From Enoplolaimus lenunculus (taxonomy: Eukaryota > Nematoda > Enoplea > Enoplida > Thoracostomopsidae), in the NCBI GenBank assembly GCA_030248215.1, contig JASANG010003744.1:52133-116132 (forward strand): a stretch of DNA of 64,000 nt, given 5' to 3'. The position numbers were made by a program, and so were the translations under genes. A model generated the notes under the pieces. It was given only the letters and a program-made list of their open reading frames with translations. It was not told where the DNA came from and did not search any database. Every line of letters starts with the position of its first letter. Position 1 is the first letter of the stretch. Shown here piece after piece: positions 45,444 through 56,758 of this stretch.

Positions 45444-45745
45444 CAGGGTGCATCCGGATGTGAAAAATATCTGAGGTAAACATAAATTTGTCGAAGCCGA
45501 AGATGAAGCGAAATTGGCAGTTTCAATATAGTGTCGAAACTTCTGAATTAGGCTTATTATTTAAGAAATCCAGACAATTCCTCATTATTGTACCAAAAGT
45601 TCAAGCCAAACACACCCAATGACACGAAAGTTGTAAGTTAGAAAAATTCATTGATGGACATTGAAGGAACGTCCAGCAGAATTTCTACCGGAGCCGAAGG
45701 TCGAGCTTCTGCCGGAGTCGGAGGCAGACCTACGGTTGTACCCGC
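45444..45745. mobile_element. hAT-family (CAGGGTGCA-ended) element, right end unclear
   Basis: Left CAGGGTGCATCCGGATGTG; CCGGAGCCGAAGG and GCCGGAGTCGGAGG blocks; right CTACGGTTGTACCCG. The flanks show no matching 8-mer, so the right boundary is approximate. Confidence 0.5.
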
Positions 45746-46008
45746 GTACCATTGTTTTGTTCTTAGGTGTAAGCGTTGAAATTTTGTTGCTCACTTATTC
45801 TCAACGTAGACCACTAGCGCCAAGATTCGATAATTTATGTTTAAACAACAGCATGCGACTGGATGCAATTGTGTACAACCGAATGTACCTCCAGCACTCT
45901 TTGTGTTGTTAGCCTAGAGCATAGTCCCCTTCATTTCTGGGGGTTGGTCCAGTTCACCGATTTTTTTCAATTTCCCACAATAAAAATTCCAATTACGAAG
46001 GTGTTTTT

Positions 46009-46175
46009 CTGGGCCCGTAGCCAAGGGGGGGCAGAAATGGCTCAGCCCCCACGCCTGAACAATTTTTGCCCCCCCCCTAGAACATTTTCAACCTTCCTTG
46101 TTAATCAACGAAAACCCTTGTATGTCCCTCCTGAAAATTTTTAGATCCCTAGCACGGTGAGCTGGCTACGGGCTT
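46009..46175. mobile_element. GGGCCCGTAGCC-family MITE, well preserved
   Basis: CTGGGCCCGTAGCCAAGGGG at the left; TTTTGCCCCCCCCCTAGAA, TTAATCAACGAAAACCCTTG and CCCTCCTGAAAATTTTTAG inside; GAGCTGGCTACGGGCTTG at the right. Confidence 0.7.
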
Positions 46176-47262
46176 GTGTTTGTCTGTTTTTACTTGTAAA
46201 CATCATGTTGCGATATCTATGTTTCAAGCGTCTAACGATCAACTCAACACTCAACGTGCGGTGTTACTTTATGTACAGCGTAAATTTTGACACGTTGCAC
46301 ATTTTTACGAGTCATCATAGAATCTTAGTATCATTTATCTGCTCAACTCATGAACAAAATCAGTAATCAACAATGTAATAATATAACTCGTCGAAGCAAC
46401 GCTAATTATAAACAACCAATTAGCAAAATCATGCTTTGTCGTTTAACCTGTTCCAATTAACATTTCCTATCAAAACAAACTTTCCGACAAACTAAACCCG
46501 CTGCTGAGGAATCGTAGCTAAGCTATACTGTAAGATCGCTTTCTAATAATGAGACTTATTTAATTTCCGGAGTGGATATCCACGTGTCAAAGATTTTCGT
46601 GAGCGAGTGTAGCGAGCGAGAAATTTTTTGAGAATGCTATAGACGATTCGGCAGTTTGCAAAAGGAGTGTTTTTCGAGTGATTGAAAATATTTGGGGATA
46701 TAACTCCCTCCTATCCCGAAATGTATACGCCCCTGACTGACAAACGCAGTGTTCAGGTATACCGCTCAGAGGCGCGATGGTTTTGTGTATATTCCTGGTC
46801 TCTTATAGCAATTTTGCACACTTTGTTAAGTATCAACCTCGCTTGTAAGTCTTTTCAATCCTAACAGCCGCGTCAGTAATTTTTTAGCCTCTTAGCATGT
46901 CGATATAGCTAAGGCAGACCTGGTTTCTACCCATTTTTCCATACCTACCACATCGGCCAAGCAACGATAAATTTTAATTAAAACGGAAGACTACAAAGAC
47001 CGTACGGATTGTACGAAACTATTATTGCGAGAGAGTAATCAACGATTTAAGCCATTTCTAACCGTGAAAAGCTCGAGTAAAACCAGAGTCGTTCGGTTTA
47101 GTTAATTTTTATTGATCTGTTTGTTACTTTTGTATAACCAGCGAGATTGGACATATAAACAAGTTTTAAATGGAAACTATTTTCGGTTTCCTAAGCATTT
47201 CAAAATTTTATTGTATTCTGGTGTCACGAATAATTTGCCCACCCTAATTTTGGCCCATGTTA
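46176..47262. other. Non-coding stretch
   Basis: No supported gene. One GAGCGAG..GAGCGAG motif near 46600. ORFs at 46157-46366 and 46682-46864 lack splice or homology support. Confidence 0.45.
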
Positions 47263-47525
47263 CTATAGTGACCCGAATGACATGGGGCAATGAAAGGGGG
47301 TTCCCCATTTTGAGCCCCAAACAATGGGAGTCCGTATCCCTAATGAGAGTGCGTAAGCAGATAGAGTCCCTTGACTCTAAACCCTAATTAGGTCCATAAA
47401 CGTCAGTTATTCCTGATTGTAGTGCATAAACGACTCAAGGACTAAATAAAGTTGGGTTCGAAACTTTAAAACATACTTAAGTTTTGACAGTATATACATT
47501 CCTAAGTATACCCTTGCATTATTGG
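47263..47525. mobile_element. CTGTAGTGACCC-type MITE, 3'-truncated
   Basis: Left CTATAGTGACCCGAATGAC after TA. It follows the family to about CCTTGCATTATTG and then diverges into unrelated sequence. Confidence 0.7.
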
Positions 47526-47944
47526 CTTGTGAAATAGTAAAAAATTGTCCTGCCCCTCCGAGGATCAACGTTGTGTGAACAGATTGGGCTCAGACAGTAT
47601 GTCTTACGCGATAACTTTGTTTTTGTCGCTATGCTGTATGTACGGTGTACAATTTTATAGAGTCCCTCCGAAGGTACTGTTCAAACAAAACTGTGTTCGT
47701 GCATTTTACAGTTGTATATGTAGCACGCTTGCGGAATACGACGTGTTGCTTGTCCGAATCGTCTACAGCGGTACCTAAAATGTCCATACCGCGTAAACAC
47801 GCCATGTTTTTGTAAGTGGCAAACTGGACATTTTTTTGCATCTGCGCAAGCGTTATAACGTGGATGCTCCAAAATTTTTCAGAAAACTTCCAGCTACAAA
47901 TTTCATAAGAAACATACATGCGTAAAGAAGGTTTTATTCGAAAT

Positions 47945-48190
47945 TACTTGACTTGAAAAAGTGTTGAAGGCGGGATATTGAGATACCTATTGGCATTTCG
48001 AGATATAGTTGAAGGAAGGATATTGGGATTTCTGTATATTCTGGAAGATGGATTTTGGAATTTCGGGGTATAGTTGTAGGTGATGTTTTGGGATTTCAGA
48101 ATACTAGAGACAGTCGAAGGTGGGATTTTGGATTTCAGAATATGATCGAATGTGGGATTTCGGGTTATGGTCGAAGGTGAGATCATGAAT
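47945..48190. repeat. Degenerate ~40-bp minisatellite (GAAGG.GGGATTTTGGGATTTC)
   Basis: Five or six imperfect units with TAGTTGAAGG, GGATATTGGGATTTC and AGAATA blocks. The minus-strand ORFs rich in NPTF/NPSI-type repeats are caused by it. Confidence 0.6.
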
Positions 48191-48396
48191 GACAAGTGTC
48201 AACTTATAACCAGAGTGAGACTTTACCCGCGGGTCGGATAAAGAATTTCGGGCGCGGGTGCACCCGCAGATAAACAATTTTATCACGCGGGTAAAAAATT
48301 CAGCTTTGCTCGCGGCAAATATTTACGTTTTACCGTGGAAACCCTATGCTATTGTCTGTTTTAATTCTGATCTGATGCTGCCTGTGCTTTATTTAG

Positions 48397-48645
48397 TTGG
48401 CGGTTTGTAAGTTAGTGTCATATGACATCCGACTTATTTGTCCCGACAGCCCGAATTTTAACGTAGACGGCGAGTCAACATGGGACAAACCGCGACCCAC
48501 CTTTTCTGTAAATCTCGCATCAGCAGCAACTCTAATACAGTTCTTTCTACTGGGATACGTTTATGTAATGGGGTACATCCCTGCTATTAATTGTCCTGCT
48601 GACCCTTCGAAAAGCATCAGTTGCCAGGAAAACAGATTTCTATAA
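48397..48645 (+). other. Orphan ORF with one hydrophobic segment
   Basis: Follows TTTATTTAG and stays open 82 codons to TAA at 48643-48645, with no ATG at the start, so if real it is a terminal exon. The product has a hydrophobic stretch (LIQFFLLGYVYVMGYIP) and two Cys near the C-terminus. No upstream exon or homologue was recognised. It could be a gene relic. Confidence 0.25.
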
Positions 48646-49042
48646 AGGGGGGATACTTTTTCATTAAGTTTCTATATAAAATTTGTCCGAATGGTATATT
48701 TTGATACGAAAATTTGCCGGTTCTGCATATTTTCATGGGGGCAAAGTTTTTCTTAACACCGACCTTCGAAATACTAAGAAGACTTCTAGACACTATTAAA
48801 GCCCCTGCTATCTTTATATATCCTCAGTGTCTCTATGAAAGAAAGCAGGAATGAGAATAAGTCCAAAATATGTTGTTACTTCAAAGTCGATTTATCAGTT
48901 TTAGTCGAAATAATTGAACATAGCAAAAAACCATACAGAAAAAGCGAATGTTGCTCCGTGGAGAGTCCCGTTATCTCGCGGGACATTAAGGTGTAAGACT
49001 ATGGTGTATAACATGCTCAGATTTTACCAGAAAACAAATAAC

Positions 49043-49048
49043 TTTATT
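49043..49048 (-). promoter_or_regulatory. Candidate poly(A) signal of the PRADC1-like gene
   Basis: TTTATT on the + strand (AATAAA on the minus strand), about 400 bp past the stop codon at 49453-49451. First canonical hexamer noticed; not tested. Confidence 0.35.
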
Positions 49049-49450
49049 TATGTATAATATTTCAAAGCACAGCGGTAACATTAAATGCTCCTCACTCGAA
49101 ATCTCCAAAGACAAGACCCAGCAATAAAGAAAATTTCAATTTTAGCAACAGTGGAAATAAACATGGCAAAAACCTATCAGAAAATACGTATCGAGCGAAA
49201 CTATAAGCGTTATCTGGGTAACACACGCCACATATTAATGTTTATCATTTTTTATACTTAAGCAACAGCAAAAATATTACACACAGGTTACACAACAATG
49301 CATAGTATTAGCATAGTACCTCGAATACTGCTCAACAAGTGATAAATGCTAGATTTAAAAAACACAAAATGAAAATACATAAAATGTTTATCGTCCTCGA
49401 ATAAATCTTCTTATAAATACAATCTGTAGCAACATACAACTAGTACAAAA

Positions 49451-51500
49451 TCACCACAAATCCCATGGTGGTAATCTGGCTTGATGCAATGGCAGCATAG
49501 ATAAATTAAGCGGAATGTCAATAAGCACAGGACCAGCAAAATCCGTGTGTCGATAATAATTCTGTATCTTGTACCTGAAACATAAAAATGTATTTACTGA
49601 TGACAACATAAAACAGTACTTTGAAATTTATGACGAAATTGTAAAGAAACCAAACGGAAGCTAAGCTACGGACAAATATAGATGAATAGGTAGTAAAAAT
49701 ACCGAAAACGGTCAGCAATTATATTGCGAAAACTGATTTTAGTGTATACGTGTGGTTTCAAGACCTTAAATTTGTGGTCCATGTCAAGTGTCAACTGTCA
49801 AGAATTTTGACCAGCCTATTGCAAGACAGGGAGACTGGTGTTTGGAGACCAAAACACACCAAATCTGAAACATAAGCATACTGATTACAACAAGTAATGA
49901 CAATAATATGTGTTTTACCCGTGACGACCAGGAAGATACATAGCAGGTATGTTTACAGTGCGTCCGGTTCCGTCAGAAACCATTTCAATCATCATATCTT
50001 CGTCAGGCTGAACGGTGTTTGAAACAATTATGGCACGAGAACCAGCTTGTTCCGCGTTTAGTGTTTTAGTCACAAACGAGCACTGTCTGAAGTACTAAAC
50101 CACTACAACGTATGTACCATCCAGAATTCATAAAACAACAAAAATTACGGTTACCCAAATTAATAAAAAAGTTGTTTTAGCTCTAAAGATAACTGTTTGT
50201 CATAGAAAAACATGTACTGATTTAAACGCGCGTTTGAGGAAATTAAATATTAATAAGCAGCTAACATAAAATATAACTGAGTACGAGATACAGTTTGTGA
50301 AAATAAAATTTAAACAACCAAACTTTTTGTCCTTTTCTGTATTTAAAATTGTCGAACCAAATCACTCAAAGTTTTACACAAAAAAACACAAGCACTAAAA
50401 TAAGATAAATTGGCAAACAAAACTAACCCTCTGGCACATAATGCTATTGAATCTTTCACCGCATCGCTATTGGTGATCACACTACAACAATGTGAAGGCT
50501 CAGCAACGACAAGAGGTACTCGATGATATGTTTTATACTAAAATGAAATTAGCTTACACTCTCGCAAAAAGTAAACATATTATGTTATGTTCGACGAATT
50601 GAAAGGAATAAAGTGATATTTTAAAATACATGCTGCCCATAAGAGTTATAGACATATTGTGAAAAATTCCAGAGTATAGCGATAATTTTGGAATTACGTC
50701 AAATATTTATCTACTAAAGATATACTTATGCATTTAAAATGAACTAAGCTTTTTAACACACTGCGACCAACACAACTTCGTCAAAAGGATTCAAACTTTG
50801 TTTGACTTACAAATTTCGTCCCAAAGTCACGTGCAGGTTTGATTGCATAGCTATACCTAAGACTATCTGGTTGTAAGATTTGAAAGTGATACACGAACGC
50901 GTCAACTGAAACTAAACGAACCAGTAAAACAAAACATTCAACGCGTTTTAGAATGAGATAACACCATATTTTTCGTTTTCAATCACGAGCCAAACTCTTT
51001 AGCCTTTCGAAAAACTATAGAACGAAGCTTCACAAAAGTTTAACCAAAATGTAATGTTCTGCCAAACAGTATCATAGGCATAATGATATGAAAAATCAAT
51101 TCTACACCAAAATTTGAACAATGTACGTATGAATACAATGCATATATAGCTATTTTCATTTATAAAATATTTAACTAACTAGATTAAAACCAAGCATATT
51201 GCGCCAAAACATTTTAGAATGCATGACTAATGGATTAGCTTCGTATAACAATACTTATTTGAAAACGAAAAAGATAGCAAGATAATTCAGCGTATTAACA
51301 ACAAGAATTAAGTTTAGTAACACAACTTCGGATAAAGTATGTATAAGCAAAAAACTGCCGCACATACAAAGTTTCTTCAACTATACCGTAGTGTTGATAA
51401 TATTTTAGTCATGTACTGTGCGTCAAATTTATTGCGAAATTTTACTGTACTCACCAACAACACTGCAAATCAAGTAAATTCGTATCCCTATAGACAGCAT
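49451..51500 (-). CDS. PRADC1: PRADC1-like protease-associated (PA) domain secreted protein
   Basis: Complete, 180 aa in five exons: 51500-51455 (ATG), 50905-50811, 50537-50428, 50086-49919, 49574-49451 (TGA). All GT-AG and in phase; the sum is 543 nt. Residues 1-~20 are a hydrophobic signal peptide (MLSIGIRIYLICSVVV). Then DAFVYHFQIL and AIKPARDFG, parallel to the human YLYFQVL and PAKDFG. The PA domain runs to ~residue 150 with ALCARGQCSFVTKT, AIIVSNTV, MIEMVSDGTGR and IPAMYLPGRHGYKI. The C-terminus ends PPWDLW, matching human PPWTFW, with one N-glycosylation site (NLS) just before, as in the human protein. Human PRADC1 is 188 aa, so the length fits. Family knowledge: secreted glycoprotein whose PA domain lacks a protease; exact role unsettled. 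It sits alone between the two SLC6 genes. Confidence 0.93.
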
Positions 51501-52800
51501 TCACAACCGTGCGAATAAGAACACTGACACGCACAGATGGACAATATAAATATTTAAGCATCAGTTTAGGTATCAGATATCTAGTAAAAGTCAATATATT
51601 CTTCCTATACGTATGTGTTTTTTAAAGGAAGCCATTGCCCTATATTAGAGCAGGTTCTCGGTTTCTAATCTGCTTGGGAGCTGACGAGTAAACCTCAGTA
51701 AGCGGCTTAGAATATGAAATAGTCAGATATTAATTTATAACTACCAATTTAAATGAATGTATGATAAATGCGTGCGGTGTGTTTGTGTTATAAGTTTTCC
51801 GCCATGATCTTTGTCATCAAACAACGCCAGACAAGCAAACCGATGTTACCTTGATAACCATACAGGTGCAAAAAAAGGGGGCGCGGTGGAACGCGCCCCC
51901 AACTTTTCAAAACAAGATGAATGGTCTGTCATTTTTTCAAACCTGGAGGATGGTCAACCCCTTTTTTGAGTGCGAATCAGGTCCAACATCAGCAACTAAA
52001 ATCTTTCTTCGACATTTATTGCAATCTAATCCTAAAACTACGCCTGGTTTCTTTCTCTCTGTGTGCGCAAGGTGTCTTCACAGTGAATATTTAAAAATTA
52101 ACAAGCGGTGCGCTTTAGGGTTACACTAGTCAGTTCCTTAAACCGGATTAATACAAACCTAAAAAATTCATGAAATATTTCAAAATGCCTTTAAAATTTG
52201 AGCATACTACTATCAATTAGAGATGCCCCAGGACCCAGCCTAGGAGTAGAAACCGTGACCTAAGGCCCCATCCCAACAATTAATTTGCCAGGATTTTCTG
52301 GGGCAAAATTTTGGACGCACTCTTCATTGAACTCGGTGAGTTTTGAACAGCTAGATGAGATCGAGTATTTCGGCCATGTAAATTCTATATAAAACATATA
52401 CTTGTATTCGTTTTACGTTACAATACGTTTACATACTTATGGAAAACATTATTGTGACTCAACGTTTCATTTTTCCACAAAAACGTGCATGCAACAATAA
52501 AATACATTTTTGCACGAATATGTTGATCCGGTTGGTACTAGTAATGCAGGTGGCTCCGCCACTCTAACACATAACACTAAGAACGGACTTCAAAATGAAT
52601 TTAGTTGGTCTTCAATCTACACAATCATCGCCTTTTTATACGCTAGAGTGCGAAATAACACACACGTACTTTAAGTTAAGTAATAAAATTCTTGTGAAAC
52701 TTTATTTGCTTCAGGAAGCATTTGTGTAATCGTCCAGTTTTGAAGTCATTGCTACGCCAAAGATAACCACGAATTAGGTACATGTTTCGTTCTAAAAGTG
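51501..52800. other. Upstream region of the PRADC1-like gene with a dispersed repeat
   Basis: No gene. 52215-52570 is the second copy of the repeat at 3774-4070 (GAGATGCCCCAGGACCC, TATTTCGGCCATG, ATAAAACATATACTTGTATT). The ORF at 51851-52129 lies in G/C-run sequence (GGGGGCGCGG..CGCGCCCCC, a small hairpin) and is not supported. Confidence 0.45.
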
Positions 52801-52807
52801 TTGTCTA

Positions 52808-52865
52808 AAGCCCTATTCACACGTGCAAGTTTTTGCTGCAAAAACTTGCACGTGTGAATATGGCT
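52808..52865. repeat. 58-bp near-perfect palindrome
   Basis: Left arm AGCCCTATTCACACGTGCAA + GTTTTTG, right arm CAAAAACTTGCACGTGTGAA + TATGGCT: 27-bp arms with one mismatch around a ~3-bp loop. It folds back fully. Probably a minimal fold-back element remnant. No ORF. Confidence 0.9.
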
Positions 52866-53219
52866 TAAGATATATACTTAAACTGAGGAAAATATCACCG
52901 CTAGCTATGTATATATGGTCAACAGCATTTGCTTTAAATTTAAATTAGGTTTTGAGGTCCGAGAAATGCAACTCTATACGCAAACCGGGTGTTTAGTTCT
53001 CGGATTGAAGCCACCGCTTAAACATTATGTTTTATGCTTAAGTTGAACTATATGATTGGTATTTTAACTTCGAACCCTTTGGTCGATCGGTCTGATAACC
53101 TTTCAGCTTAATAGTCTTAGCGATTTTATGTTAAAAACTATACTGCATGCGTTTGGCGCGTAAAGAAAAAGTGTAATTGTTAACCGTGTGCCATTTGTTG
53201 TAATTCTAATAGAAAATCG

Positions 53220-53310
53220 ACCTCAAGCTGAAAATTTTGTACTGCCGGAGCCGGGGAGGCAGAAAGAAAGCTTGCCGAAGCCGATGCCGAAGGTGAAGCT
53301 GCAGGTAAGG
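53220..53310. repeat. hAT-family (CCGGAGCCGG) relic
   Basis: TGCCGGAGCCGGGGAGGCAG and GCCGAAGCCGATGCCGAAGG resemble the interior of 45444-45745. No ends. Confidence 0.4.
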
Positions 53311-53689
53311 CGAAATTAGACAGTTAAAATGTTGTTTAATTATAAAATGTTTTGGTGTAGGTAATTTTAAAAAATAACAAGTTTAGACTGTAATTATCGC
53401 ATTGTCAACCATACATGAAGTACAACTCAAATATAAATAAACTTATAATCTATCTATAATCTATACTATTCAACGTGGTTGCATATTTCAACCTTAGATA
53501 TATTTCTCTAAAAATTTATTACTGTCTGAAAACTGAGCAATAAATTTTGTTGCGTTTGGTTTGACTTCACACATAGCTTCAGTTTCTTACTACATATATA
53601 ATGTTTTATTATATTAGCGTGCAAACTGCACAAATGTGTTCTTAATTTGCGCACAACAACAGTTGGAACCCCGCATCGTTTTCCAACGG

Positions 53690-53825
53690 GACTGTAATAG
53701 AGTCAGTTTAAACTTTTAACTCACTTTTTGCTTAAGCTTAGACTTTAGGCTTAGGCTTACTTTTAGGCTTAGGCTTAGGCTTTAGGGATATGCCTAGGCT
53801 ACTGCGCCGGCCCAGTTCTATGCAG
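53690..53825. mobile_element. TTAGGC-bearing MITE
   Basis: CAACGGGACTGTAATAGAGT, TTTTTGCTTAAGCTTAGACT, TTAGGCTTAGGCTTACTTTT, AGGCTTAGGCTTAGGC, GGATATGCCTAGGCTACTG, CGGCCCAGTTCTATG. Two TTAGGC runs. Left inverted end decayed. Confidence 0.6.
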
Positions 53826-53959
53826 TAAACATTTTGCAAGGTATAACCTATGATTTACAAAACTTAGATTCAAACGTTATTCCGCTAGAACTTCAATGTT
53901 CTTTTGCTCTCAATTGATGTTTAACCTGTCACTCAAATTGCATTTCTACACACAAAATA

Positions 53960-54560
53960 AATTGTCTTGAAATTGCAAGACTCCTATTTTCTTAAATTTT
54001 CAAGACATAAAAATGTCTTATATTTTAGAATTTTATAGCCTTAAACGACTTGTGTCTCAAATGGTTAAGACATAGATGTCTTTATATTCAAGATTAATTT
54101 TCTGATTTTTATGTATGTAAAACTAATTTTCTGATTTTTATGTATATATATATAAAGTTGCTCCGTTTATATTTTTGAGAGAGTACTTATATAAATAATC
54201 GAATTTCAAAGATATTTCGAGTCGAGCTCCGCCCACCCCTAACCTAGGTTTACGTCTTGGATATATCTTAGGTTGTAAAATTAAGGAATTTGGTCGAGCT
54301 TAGCTCCCAATTTAGAACGCAACTTCCCTGACAAATCTTGCAAAACATGTCTTTTATTTCAGACACATTGTCTTATATTTCAGAAATATTGTCTTAATCG
54401 TTTATGAATCGGGCTGTTAAATTTAAGACATTTAAGTGTTAAAAACTTAACACATGTATTTTTCTGAAAAATTTCAGAAACTGATGTTTTGCATTCAAGA
54501 AATAGACACTATTTCTTGAATATCAGAAAAAGTTTTTTCAGTATATGTTTCAAAACTTTG
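53960..54560. repeat. Region of recurring AAGACA / TGTCTT inverted pairs
   Basis: At least six local AAGACAT..ATGTCTT-type or TGTCTT..AAGAC pairs (for example CAAGACATAAAAATGTCTTA, TTAAGACATAGATGTCTTTA), plus a ~27-bp tandem duplication of TTTTCTGATTTTTATGTAT near 54105 and 54130. No coding support. Confidence 0.5.
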
Positions 54561-55477
54561 TGGGAATGGTTTAGGTTTCGACGACTTGCTGTATAAAGAT
54601 TTCTGGTAAACACTCAAAACGACGGCAAATTTGAGTGTTGCACATGCATGCAACAACAAGTAATATATATTGATCTAATATCTACCCGTTGCTAAGTTCT
54701 ATTGTCGGACAACATCAATGTATAAAATAACCATTAAAGGCAAAAACACTATGGTCGCTCCGCGACTTGCTGTAATCTCAATGTGTTAATGCTTTGTTCG
54801 TTTGTTATTTTTGAGCAGGTAAATGTCTGTATAGTTCTTTGGTTGTCATGGTATTATCTTGCTATTCATAAAGATATGACAATAACCATTTGACTCAAAC
54901 TGCAAAACAATGAATCAGTATAATTCATTGTTTGTACCATGCTTTGACAGGTAAGCAGGGGTATATGCCGCAATCTGTAGCTATTCAAGCAATGTCGTGT
55001 AGCATGTTTTTTTTGTATTGTGTGAAGCAATGGCGGATTCGAGTGCATAACTTTTTGTGTTTTGAAATCATAAAACAACTCTGTAGGATGTATTTAGCAA
55101 ATATATAGTTCGATATTTAAAAATTTGGAAAATGCGTCGACGAAGGAGCAAGTTACTTTGAACGCATTTGATATACACGGCAATTTTTCAACTACGTATA
55201 AGATACGGCTAGAAATTGCAAAATTTTCTGAAAGACAGAACGATTGAAAAGACTAAATCACTCTCATACATTTCAGGGGTCCGTCAGTACCTGTGAGGTA
55301 TTCGCAGCAGGTCGCTTTTTACGTCTTTTTGCTTCATAATAGCCATCCATGTGTGAGTTTTAGTTTTTAAATTACTTCAACTATTAAATTCTGCTCTGGA
55401 TGCAAATTCGTATTTTGTGTTCATTACACTTTTGAAAAAGTAGTGAATACCCTTAATACTCCGGTTAAGCTACATAC

Positions 55478-55609
55478 TTCAATAATTATTGACGACTGTT
55501 TATTGTATGCTAGCAGATGTCCGTAAATAACGTGCGCCATATAGAGGCCGTTGGCATTGTCTGTATATTCAGCACAGTAAAACGCTGGGTGTATGTATTT
55601 CCCAATTTG
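55478..55609 (-). other. Orphan exon-like segment, phase 0/0
   Basis: Minus strand, 44 open codons between TATGTCAG and GAA|GTATGT, both good splice consensus. Translation contains KYIHPAFYCAEYTDNANGLY. A possible next exon (CAAAAAGACG.. at about 55340-55300, ending CACAG|GTACTG) is in phase but has a poor acceptor. No homologue was recognised. Confidence 0.25.
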
Positions 55610-56570
55610 CTGACATAATTCATTATATATCACCAATTATGATTCGCCGGTTTACAAATAAAAGCTCACTGAAGTAGGAAACAGATTTATCAACGCGGAT
55701 TCCTAAGTATTTGCCTAAGTAAGCGATTGGCTTGGGCAAAGCTTTAAACTTCGACGGAAGAAAGCATACAAGAGCTGTAGTATTATCGTAAGAATTAACA
55801 TTTTACCCGGTTTCTTCGTGCTGGCTTCAAAAAAGCCAAACTTTTAGGTACTTAGGCACGCCACTGGTACAAAAAAGGCTAGAGCCACGCTTCCAACCGA
55901 CGCTAGCCTGAGTATCTGAATGTTTGTCAATCCATGAACCAAAAGTGACCACTTTCACATAAAACGGTAAACAACTAGTTTGTCATTATAAAAATTTAGC
56001 ACCATTCCAATCTGCTCCATATGATGCGTTGAATGAATCTTTCGTTATAAGCGAACTGTGCTAGCTGCAGATCTAAAATTCAGCATAGTTAATACGTGAT
56101 AGAATGCAATAAAACAGTTGAATTACAGAAGCCAGAACCTAATTGCTACAGAATTTACATAATTCTCACTAGCTAATAAATAAACAACTATACATACATA
56201 TTTGAAAATAACGGCATGCATTTGACGTTTAAATTCTACAGTTATTGTTATTCCGCTATTCCTGTTGAATTCTGTTTTTAGACTATTCCCAGTATCAAGG
56301 CAAACAAACCATTTTCTATTCAGATATAAAATAAAATTTTTATAAAGGTTTGTTCAAGTTTTTCTTGTTAGGTAAAAAGATCGCTAGAGCATAAGAAATG
56401 TAAAATCGTTGACACCTTAGCAACCGCCAGATTGGTATATATACATTGTTCGATTATTTTTTGAAGAAATGACAATACGGTTTCAATCAAACAGCAAGGT
56501 ATATTCTTAAGTTTCTACTATCAGATAAAATTTTCTCACATTTTTTGCAAGTATAAGGTTTTATTCGTAT

Positions 56571-56578
56571 ATAAATAG
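56571..56578 (+). promoter_or_regulatory. TATA-like element upstream of SLC6 copy B
   Basis: TATAAATA followed by GCG, about 180 bp before the ATG at 56759. The only strong TATA match noticed near the start; the transcription start is unknown. Confidence 0.3.
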
Positions 56579-56758
56579 CGTACAATATACGTCACAATAT
56601 CTGAAAGGCTGGCTATTTCGCAATTGGGAAAACGTTATAGAATAAAGCTGACAAAAAGCGAACCCTATTTATTATACACGTACCTCATTTGTTTTTATTA
56701 TCATACCGTAAAAATATATTACGCAAATATGTAAATAAAAACCGGTACTTAATACAAA

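Larger units (their letters stand above)
54600..56750. other. 5' flank of SLC6 copy B; no supported gene
   Basis: AT-rich. It holds a CAGTGGCGTGCCTAAGTACC-like transposon end on the minus strand near 55870-55850 and the orphan exon-like segment 55478-55609. The promoter of SLC6 copy B should lie in its right part. Confidence 0.4.

Noticed and set aside
51851-52129. 92-aa + strand ORF
   Set aside because: Starts in a G-run/C-run hairpin and overlaps repeat sequence; no homology seen.
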